A stretch of 64,000 nucleotides of DNA, from assembly GCF_005405385.1 (NCBI RefSeq), contig NZ_BJDY01000003.1:558001-622000 (forward strand). The letters run 5' to 3'. The position numbers and the translations under genes were made by a program. Below, one piece after another: positions 1 to 5,580 of the stretch. Within the stretch, counting starts at the first letter, position 1. Every line of letters begins with the position of its first letter. The notes below the pieces were generated by a model, which saw only the letters and a list, made by a program, of their open reading frames with translations, searched no databases and had not been told where the DNA came from. Source of the DNA: Lactiplantibacillus mudanjiangensis. Lineage in GTDB: Bacteria; Bacillota; Bacilli; Lactobacillales; Lactobacillaceae.

Positions 1-322
1 AGTCACTAGTACTGGTTGTTGAAGTTGACGTCGTTGAAGCAGTGGTTGACGTTGTAGTGCTAGTTGAAGCCGTTGTCGCTGCTTTAGTAGTGGTTGAGCT
101 CGTCCCGTTAACCGTCAATTGGTCGCCAACGTAGATCATGTTAACGTTACTTAATTGGTTCGCTTGCTTGATTGCTGAAACGGAGGTATTGTGCGCTTTA
201 GCAATCTTAGCGACTGTGTCACCGGATTTAACAGTAACCGTGTCGGCGTTAGCAGCAGTGGTGGTAACAGCGAATAAACCTAAAGTGGCGATAGTTGATA
301 AAACAAGATTTTTGATTTTCAT
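1..322 (-). CDS. LysM-domain secreted protein (partial, C-terminus outside window)
   Basis: This is the 5' part of a gene that runs off the left edge of the window. It starts at ATG 322, 11 bases after an AGGAG. The first ~26 residues form a signal peptide (MKIKNLVLST, hydrophobic core, then ANADTV). Residues ~28-72 are a LysM domain (VKSGDTVAKIAKAH ... YVGDQLTVNG), which binds peptidoglycan or chitin-like glycans outside the cell. A Ser/Thr/Ala-rich linker follows and continues past the edge. It is a paralogue of the next gene, with near-identical layout and a shared upstream block. The catalytic C-terminal domain, if there is one, cannot be seen. I am sure of LysM and secretion, but not of enzymatic activity. 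Confidence 0.85.
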   Translation of the reverse strand, partial: MKIKNLVLSTIATLGLFAVTTTAANADTVTVKSGDTVAKIAKAHNTSVSAIKQANQLSNVNMIYVGDQLTVNGTSSTTTKAATTASTSTTTSTTASTTSTSTTSTSD

Positions 323-482
323 AAAATTAAGACACTCCTATACTTTGCGTCGTTTCTATTCCTAACTTACCGAAGCAAGTTTTCTAAATTGATTAGCGAA
401 TTGCTAACCAAGCAACAGAGACTAGTATAGCGAGTGAGTATTGCAGGTGGGTAAATAGCAGGTTACGGTTTATCCAAATAAA

Positions 483-519
483 TGTAATAAATGCTGATTT
501 TTGTAATGTTTTGTAACAT
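483..519 (-). promoter_or_regulatory. Conserved block upstream of LysM gene (WalR-box-like)
   Basis: On the + strand this reads TGTAAT, then an AATGCTGATTT-type spacer, then TGTAAT-N4-TGTAAC. Almost the same 37-bp string stands upstream of the second LysM gene. The paired TGTAAY hexamers resemble WalR (YycF) boxes, which control cell-wall hydrolases in Firmicutes, but the spacer is 4 rather than the usual 5 bases. The regulator is an inference. Confidence 0.45.
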
Positions 520-600
520 CCATGCGAATTTTTCAGAAAATAAACGTAACGATACTTAAGATTTTTAAATGGTCTTGAGTGTTTTATGTTTTAAGACAAA

Positions 601-616
601 CCAAGTGAGTACTTGG
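601..616. repeat. Perfect 6-bp inverted repeat with 4-base loop
   Basis: CCAAGT-GAGT-ACTTGG lies about 280 bases upstream of the first LysM gene and just after the end of the second one. It could be an operator or a small hairpin; no function can be assigned. Confidence 0.4.
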
Positions 617-630
617 AATTCCCAGATCCA

Positions 631-664
631 AAATAAAAAAGACACCGCCATAGCGATGCCTTTC
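631..664 (-). terminator. Rho-independent terminator of second LysM gene
   Basis: Read on the minus strand, GGCATCGC and GCGGTGTC pair (with G-U wobbles) around a TATG loop, followed by a T-rich run. It lies just after the stop codon of the gene at 683-1255. Confidence 0.75.
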
Positions 665-682
665 ATTGAAGTTAAATTTAGT

Positions 683-1255
683 TTAGTACCAGCCGTTAGC
701 TTCCCAATGAGCTTTGGCAGCTGACCATGAACCATAACGAGAGTTCACGTAGTTGTTAGCGACTTTTTCTTGGTTAGCAGCTGAGTAATCACCGTTTAAG
801 TATGAGGCGCTTAATTGGTATTTCCCAACATATTGACCATTACGAGCGCTATATGAACCACCAGATTCTTTGTTGGCAATCCAAGCTTTAGCTGAACTGT
901 CAGAACTGTTGGTAGTGCTAGTCGTTGTTGATGCCGTGTTTTGACTAGTCGTCGTGGTTGTATTGTTAGTCGTTGCTTGAGTTGTTGATGAAGCACTTAC
1001 CGCCGTGTTACTAGTAGTGGTTGTTTGTGTATCAGCACCATTGACCGTTAACTTTTGACCAACATAAATCAAGTTAACATTCTTCATGTGGTTCGCTTTT
1101 TCAATGGCAGAAATGGTTGTTTGATGGGCACGTGCAATCTTAGAAACAGTATCGCCGCTTTTAACGGTAACAGTGGCTGCGCTAGCGGTCGCTCCTAAAG
1201 CTAAAAGACCAGACGCCGCTGCAACGGTTGATAATAAGGCACTCTTAATTTTCAA
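683..1255 (-). CDS. LysM-domain secreted transglycosylase-like protein
   Basis: This 190-aa protein has a signal peptide (~1-27), a LysM domain (~28-72), a Ser/Thr/Asn-rich linker (~75-122) and a C-terminal domain of about 65 residues. That domain begins WIANKESGGSYSARNGQY, where the Glu of KESGG matches the catalytic Glu of small lytic-transglycosylase-like domains. It probably cleaves peptidoglycan at the cell surface. I chose TTG 1255 because AGGAG stands 10 bases before it and the protein then starts MKIKSALLST, like its paralogue. The longer reading from GTG 1267 would begin inside the ribosome binding site. The gene shares its upstream block with the preceding LysM gene. Confidence 0.85.
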   Translation of the reverse strand: MKIKSALLSTVAAASGLLALGATASAATVTVKSGDTVSKIARAHQTTISAIEKANHMKNVNLIYVGQKLTVNGADTQTTTTSNTAVSASSTTQATTNNTTTTTSQNTASTTTSTTNSSDSSAKAWIANKESGGSYSARNGQYVGKYQLSASYLNGDYSAANQEKVANNYVNSRYGSWSAAKAHWEANGWY

Positions 1256-1392
1256 AGTAATGTACACTCCTGTTTTTTTGATTTCCGATTCGCTTAGCCC
1301 CCTTGGTGTCTGCTAAGCTTCATAACAGGGAATAGTATAACCGCGCAGTGTGACAAACGAATAGCAGTTATTTTACGAAATTGGTGACTTTT

Positions 1393-1429
1393 TGTAATAT
1401 AAGCTGATTTCTGTAACATTTTGTAATAA
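1393..1429 (-). promoter_or_regulatory. Conserved block upstream of second LysM gene (WalR-box-like)
   Basis: This is the counterpart of the block at 483-519: TGTAAT, an AAGCTGATTT-type spacer, then TGTAAC-N4-TGTAAT. It sits about 140 bases before the start codon, against about 160 in the paralogue. Conservation of the block outside the coding regions suggests shared regulation. Confidence 0.45.
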
Positions 1430-1525
1430 TTGATCAAAAAATTGATTTTAATGCTGGAAAAGCGAAGACAAAGTTTCGATTAATTATAAAAAAATAACGT
1501 GAATCCCTGATTTAATTGGGTTTAT

Positions 1526-1550
1526 AAAAAGCCTCACTGACGGCTTTTTT
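1526..1550. terminator. Bidirectional terminator-like hairpin
   Basis: AAAAAGCC and GGCTTTTTT pair around a short loop. It lies ~130 bases after the gcvH-like gene stop (minus strand) and upstream of the LysM promoter block, so it would insulate the two genes. Confidence 0.5.
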
Positions 1551-1678
1551 AACCGTAAGTGGGGCTGCTGATGGCAAATAGGAATGAACTAATCATTAAA
1601 TGACTAATATTTAATCGAGATGAAAACGATTACACTTCGCTTAAATCGCTTATTTTTAGTAATTAACGGACTCAAGGA

Positions 1679-2050
1679 TTAATCGGCTTTAAGTTTGACG
1701 ATCCAGTTCTTAGCAAACTTATTTTGCGCAATTTGGGCAGGATTTGTTCGTAAGTCATCATTATATTCAACAATCGTGCCGTTGACTGGGGCTTTGAACG
1801 TTTCGACCGCTTTACCGCCTTCGATATCGATTAATGGATCGCCCGCTTTAAGTTGAGTGCCCTTGGTCGGGTATTCGATGAAGGTGATTTCACCAATATC
1901 GGCTTTAGCTTCATCGGTAAGCCCCAAGGTAATTCGACCGTGTGACTGGGTTTGTAACCAGATGCCGTCATAAGTCGTGGTTACTTTAGAATGACGTGTA
2001 AGCCAATCATTTTTAAAATAATTCCAAGTTGATCTCCATACTGAAGCCAT
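1679..2050 (-). CDS. Stand-alone GcvH-like lipoyl-domain protein
   Basis: The 123-aa product has the length and fold signature of glycine cleavage H protein. The segment EGGKAVETFKAPVNG aligns without gaps to the lipoylation motif ESVKAVSDIYSPVSG, placing Lys80 at the lipoyl-lysine. No T, P or L protein genes are visible nearby, and lactobacilli of this group are not known for a glycine cleavage system. The divergent neighbour is a lipoate-protein ligase, so this is probably its substrate or a lipoyl relay protein. The start ATG 2050 follows AAAGGAGG by 8 bases. The family match is firm; the role as acceptor or carrier is inferred. Confidence 0.8.
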   Translation of the reverse strand: MASVWRSTWNYFKNDWLTRHSKVTTTYDGIWLQTQSHGRITLGLTDEAKADIGEITFIEYPTKGTQLKAGDPLIDIEGGKAVETFKAPVNGTIVEYNDDLRTNPAQIAQNKFAKNWIVKLKAD

Positions 2051-2173
2051 GGCTAAACGCCTCCTTTAACTAGGGATTAAGTATAGCACATAAAGCGCTC
2101 TCAATTAGGATTGTTTTTGTGATGGTAACGCTTTATCATAGAACTAATCTTAAAAAAGTTAGAGGTGCTTGCG

Positions 2174-3199
2174 ATGTTTTTTATTGATACGTCCCGCAAT
2201 GGTCAACCGGTTTATGATCCAATTGTGAATCAATCGCTTGATAATTATTTAGTCAATGATCTACGGTTACCGGGCCATGGGTTAATCATGTATGTAAATC
2301 AGCCGGCCGTCATCGTCGGGGTGAACCAAAATGCCTACGCGGAAGTCGATTTACCCTATTTGAAACAACATGATATCAAGTTAGTTCGACGTACCTCTGG
2401 CGGTGGTGCGGTTTATCATGATTTTGGCAATATTATCTTTGAAAACATCGTCATTGATGATGACCAGTATTTTGGTGATTTCAAGCACTTCGCTCAACCG
2501 ATTATCGAGGCACTCCATGACATGGGCGCGACTAACGCGGAGATGCGTGGCCGCAATGATATGGTCATTGGCGATCAAAAATTCTCCGGGATGACGATGT
2601 TTAAAGTCGGCCAGTCTTACGCAGCTGGTGGGACATTGATGTTTGACTTGAATATGGATGCGGCCAATGAAGTCCTGACGCCGGATAAAGAAAAGTTAGC
2701 CTCTAAAGGTGTTCAGTCGGTTAACAGTCGGGTGACGAATGTGAAACCATTCTTAGATGCGGCCTATCAAAACTTGGATATTGAAGGCTTTAAAGAGGCA
2801 CTCTTATTACGCTTATTTAACGTTGATCGGTTAGACCAAATCGAAACATATCATTTGAATGACCATGATTGGGCCGTGATTGATGAACGTTTGCAAGGTA
2901 AGTATGATACGGAAGCGTGGAACTATGGTCGTAATCCAGGTTATGATCACTATGTTTCTAAACATTATCCAATTGGGACCGTTAGTTTTAACTTTACGGT
3001 TGTCGATGGGGCCATTAGTGAATTGAAGCTTTACGGTGATTTTATTACTGGTGGTGATATTCACTTGGTTGAACAGGCTTTAATTGGCGCGAAATTTAAT
3101 CGTGATGCCTTGATTCAAGCCTTGAGCCAGGTTGATTTAGCGGCTAACTTAGGGGCGATCACGGCAGATGAAGTGGCCGATTTGTTATTGGCTATTTAA
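2174..3199 (+). CDS. lplA: Lipoate-protein ligase
   Basis: This 341-aa enzyme activates lipoate with ATP and joins it to a lysine of lipoyl domains. The family signature RRTSGGGAVYHDFGN lies near residue 77 and the lipoyl-AMP lysine motif GDQKFSGM near residue 136. The C-terminal accessory domain (NYGRNPGYD onward) is complete. I start at ATG 2174 because AGAGG precedes it; the in-frame GTG 2165 overlaps that site. It is divergent from the GcvH-like gene across a 120-bp shared promoter region, which supports a joint lipoylation function in the cytoplasm. Other targets would be the E2 subunits of 2-oxoacid dehydrogenases, if the strain has them. Confidence 0.93.
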   Translation: MFFIDTSRNGQPVYDPIVNQSLDNYLVNDLRLPGHGLIMYVNQPAVIVGVNQNAYAEVDLPYLKQHDIKLVRRTSGGGAVYHDFGNIIFENIVIDDDQYFGDFKHFAQPIIEALHDMGATNAEMRGRNDMVIGDQKFSGMTMFKVGQSYAAGGTLMFDLNMDAANEVLTPDKEKLASKGVQSVNSRVTNVKPFLDAAYQNLDIEGFKEALLLRLFNVDRLDQIETYHLNDHDWAVIDERLQGKYDTEAWNYGRNPGYDHYVSKHYPIGTVSFNFTVVDGAISELKLYGDFITGGDIHLVEQALIGAKFNRDALIQALSQVDLAANLGAITADEVADLLLAI

Positions 3200-3247
3200 C
3201 TTAAAAATCGAGAATCAGTTAGGTGGATAATTTTTAAAAGGTGGTTT

Positions 3248-3882
3248 ATAGCCGCCTGCGTCAGCCAGTGATTCTGCCGGCTGTGGGGACCGGTTCCAGC
3301 CCAAAGTCGGGCTTTCACCTCGCTTTTGAGCCTAGCCAAAATCGCTAGTCTCAAAAGGCGTCCACATCGTAAAGTCCGGCAAAAGCATCCGGACTTTACG
3401 ATGTTTTCACGGCCGGCGCCATCACAGGCTGACTTCGACTATATGTTGATTTATATTTCAATTTGGTTGATGTTTGATCATCATTTGAATAGTCTTAACA
3501 GCGTTTCAGTTCTGATTGGCGAACAGGTAGGCCGAGCATAAATAGTATTAGAAAAAAATCGAGATTCTAAGCACAGTTGCTTAGGATCTCGATTTTAGTT
3601 CAAGTACTAAAGGTCGAAAGATAATTATTGGCGATAGAAATTATATCAGTACAGGCCGGCGTTCGATTGCATTGTGGCCGTTAAATAGTTTAACAATCAT
3701 CATAACCGAGAGTGAGCCCATATTGAGCCCAGCCGTGGGAGCTCTTAGCGATTTATCGCTTAGAGATTGGCGCTTTTGAAACGCGGATTAAGCGGTTCAA
3801 AACGACGGTTCAGACCGCTTTTTGGCTGAACCGGTCCGCCCACAGCGTTCCAGCTCAAGGTGGGCGAACGGTAGGTGGCAAG
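3248..3882 (+). repeat. Composite intergenic repeat R1 (part A, spacer with terminator, part B)
   Basis: Part A (stem 3260-3433) opens with GTCAGCCAGTGAT and closes with ATCACAGGCTGAC. It contains inner hairpins CTAGC/GCTAG flanked by CTTTTGAG/CTCAAAAG, and ATCGTAAAGTCCGG/CCGGACTTTACGAT. Part B (3702-3882) starts ATAACCGAGAGTGAG and ends GGTAGGTGGCAAG. The two are separated here by a longer spacer that contains a terminator. Together they fill the 750-bp gap between lplA and the next operon; no credible gene lies inside. Nine other copies occur in this window. Confidence 0.85.
3556..3597. terminator. Strong bidirectional hairpin, likely displaced lplA terminator
   Basis: ATCGAGAT-CTAAGC pairs with GCTTAG-ATCTCGAT around ACAGTT, with A- and T-runs on both sides. 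The string AAAAATCGAGA also occurs right after the lplA stop (about 3204), as if repeat part A had inserted into the terminator region. Confidence 0.7.
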
Positions 3883-3949
3883 CATGACTATTTTTGCTCG
3901 ATGAATACTTACCTCGTTAACGATTATTGCTAAAAAGGAAGGTTCAACT

Positions 3950-4867
3950 TTAAGTCAGGGATAATAACCGGTGCATTAATTGAAAGTGATGCATCAAAGC
4001 TAACTTTTTAACGGCACCGAGGCCGGGAAATTTCGGACTATCTTGATAAGCCAATAAGTCTTGTAGTGCCGGTGTTTGATTTAGTCCGGTTAAATGTACG
4101 GGAGCCCAAGCAACCAGCTTTTGTAAGGCTTCGAAAAACTTGTTTTTTTGACCACGCATACTGTCATTGCTATCTGAAACAAAATGATGCAGGCGCAAGC
4201 TGCCATCAGCCGTCACGTAAACTAGATGAATGGCGATCGCTCGTGAGGGCATGCCTTTATCAAAGTAGTGGTGTCCCACGATGCTGTAATCACCGAACCC
4301 TTGGCTGCCATCAAGTTGGTAGGACCAGTTAGCGGGAGCAAAAAATTCATCGGTTAACTGAGCGTATTCAGCGATATGTGGCAAGAACGGCATGGGATCA
4401 GTTAACGCAATGGCGCGCGTTCCAGCGATTGCCCGTAAACGCGCTTCGTTAGGAACTAAGATTCCGTTGACCGTTTTAAACATGGTTGTCTGCTGATAGG
4501 CCTTGAGTAACGGATAATTAGGCGCAATGAGTAGACTTGATTGTTGTGCATTTTTGGTCAACCAGTCGGCCCGAAAATCTGGCGCTAAAATGGCACTTGG
4601 GTGATAAAACGGTAACTCAGTGAGATCCGGTAATGGGTATAACTTGGTATCATTTAGGCCGTAGACGCTGACTTGAGGATTGGCAACGACACTAAACGGT
4701 TGTTCCGCTGTGATTAAAGCCTGAACAGTGGTCACGAGTTCCTTAGAATCGCGAACTGGTTCAATAATTGGGACAATATTTGGCCCTAATTGGTGTTGTT
4801 CGGCCAATGCTTTTAGTGCCAACAGATCGTACATGCGGCCGCGCAAGTAGGGATAATAAGTCGTCAT
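3950..4867 (-). CDS. sce7725 / phage beta-protein family protein
   Basis: The 305-aa product begins MTTYYPYLRGRMYDLLAL and has NIVPIIEPVRDSKEL near residue 34. Both are typical of the sce7725 family (Pfam beta-protein type), whose biochemical function is unknown. It is predicted soluble and cytoplasmic, without signal peptide or membrane segment. Its ATG overlaps the stop codon of the upstream PD-(D/E)XK gene (ATGA at 4864-4867), so the two are translationally coupled. They form one operon with the helicase-nuclease gene. The operon suggests a role in DNA processing or defence, but that is inference; the family name comes from recall of its N-terminal motif. Confidence 0.7.
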   Translation of the reverse strand: MTTYYPYLRGRMYDLLALKALAEQHQLGPNIVPIIEPVRDSKELVTTVQALITAEQPFSVVANPQVSVYGLNDTKLYPLPDLTELPFYHPSAILAPDFRADWLTKNAQQSSLLIAPNYPLLKAYQQTTMFKTVNGILVPNEARLRAIAGTRAIALTDPMPFLPHIAEYAQLTDEFFAPANWSYQLDGSQGFGDYSIVGHHYFDKGMPSRAIAIHLVYVTADGSLRLHHFVSDSNDSMRGQKNKFFEALQKLVAWAPVHLTGLNQTPALQDLLAYQDSPKFPGLGAVKKLALMHHFQLMHRLLSLT

Positions 4868-5580
4868 AATTGATCCTCCAAGTCAGGATGGACCAAGGCC
4901 CGATACTTAAGCTGCAAGGCCTGATACTCAGCGTTGCGCGCATCTAATTCAATTTGTAATGCGGTGATAGCCTCATTTTGGATGTCATCAACGAAGCGGT
5001 CGTAGAGATTATGATCTGGTTGATAGATGTCGTAACCAACTTTGGCCCGTTTTTTGAGAGCTTTAAATAACTGATCGTCGGAATAGAGTTGTAGCCCTTT
5101 TTTGACGCGCTTGGCCTTATCGACTTCACGGAATAAGGACGCGACAAAGTGTCCGGTTAAGGCGGTTTCGTCCACTTGTAAGTCTTGATGTTGGGCCTTT
5201 TTTGCTACAGTTAAAAAGCCGGGTGCTCGCAAGGGTTGCGGTGCTAAGTCAACGGCCTGTTGATCAAAGGGGCGATAAATCAAGACGCCAATCTGGGTTG
5301 GAATCTCATCAGCGACTTCCTCGTATAGGGCCTGTGGTAAGACGAAATAGTTATAGTGGCCGATGAAAGATAACTGTGCTTTGGAATGGAAGTCGGCTTT
5401 AGTGACTTTCAATTCATAACAACGCCATTCGACCTGATTGTCTGGGCCCAGTTGATAACTTAACGTATCGACAATGCCTTTTTTTGCGGGCATGGATACT
5501 TCTTCAACAACGTAGGCACCTTGTTCAAGGCAATATTGATAGAGGGTACTTTCTAATTGTTTGGTTAATTTAGTCTTCAT
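4864..5580 (-). CDS. PD-(D/E)XK nuclease-like protein (MmcB-like)
   Basis: This 238-aa protein carries a restriction-endonuclease-like core: GIVDTL (Asp38), then CYELKVTKADF (Glu56 and Lys58), then a YNYFVLP strand and IGVLIY. The order D...E-x-K followed by a Tyr/Phe-rich strand resembles MmcB-type DNA repair nucleases. The last 60 residues are charged and probably helical. I start at ATG 5580: GGAGG lies 6 bases upstream inside the 3' end of the helicase gene, and the reading frames overlap by 11 bases. A longer in-frame reading would run far into the helicase and is unlikely. Nuclease activity is inferred from motifs only. Confidence 0.7.
   Translation of the reverse strand: MKTKLTKQLESTLYQYCLEQGAYVVEEVSMPAKKGIVDTLSYQLGPDNQVEWRCYELKVTKADFHSKAQLSFIGHYNYFVLPQALYEEVADEIPTQIGVLIYRPFDQQAVDLAPQPLRAPGFLTVAKKAQHQDLQVDETALTGHFVASLFREVDKAKRVKKGLQLYSDDQLFKALKKRAKVGYDIYQPDHNLYDRFVDDIQNEAITALQIELDARNAEYQALQLKYRALVHPDLEDQL

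Noticed and set aside
138-365. 75-codon plus-strand frame
   Set aside because: It is antisense to the partial LysM gene, whose signal peptide and LysM domain are unmistakable.
1256-1267. GTG 1267 as start of the second LysM gene
   Set aside because: The codon overlaps the AGGAG ribosome binding site; TTG 1255 has correct spacing and gives the same N-terminus as the paralogue.
3326-3541. 71-codon open frame after lplA as a gene
   Set aside because: It lies across repeat part A and its inner hairpins, has no ribosome binding site, and equivalent frames in other copies (for example near 35200 and 45600) differ by frameshift.
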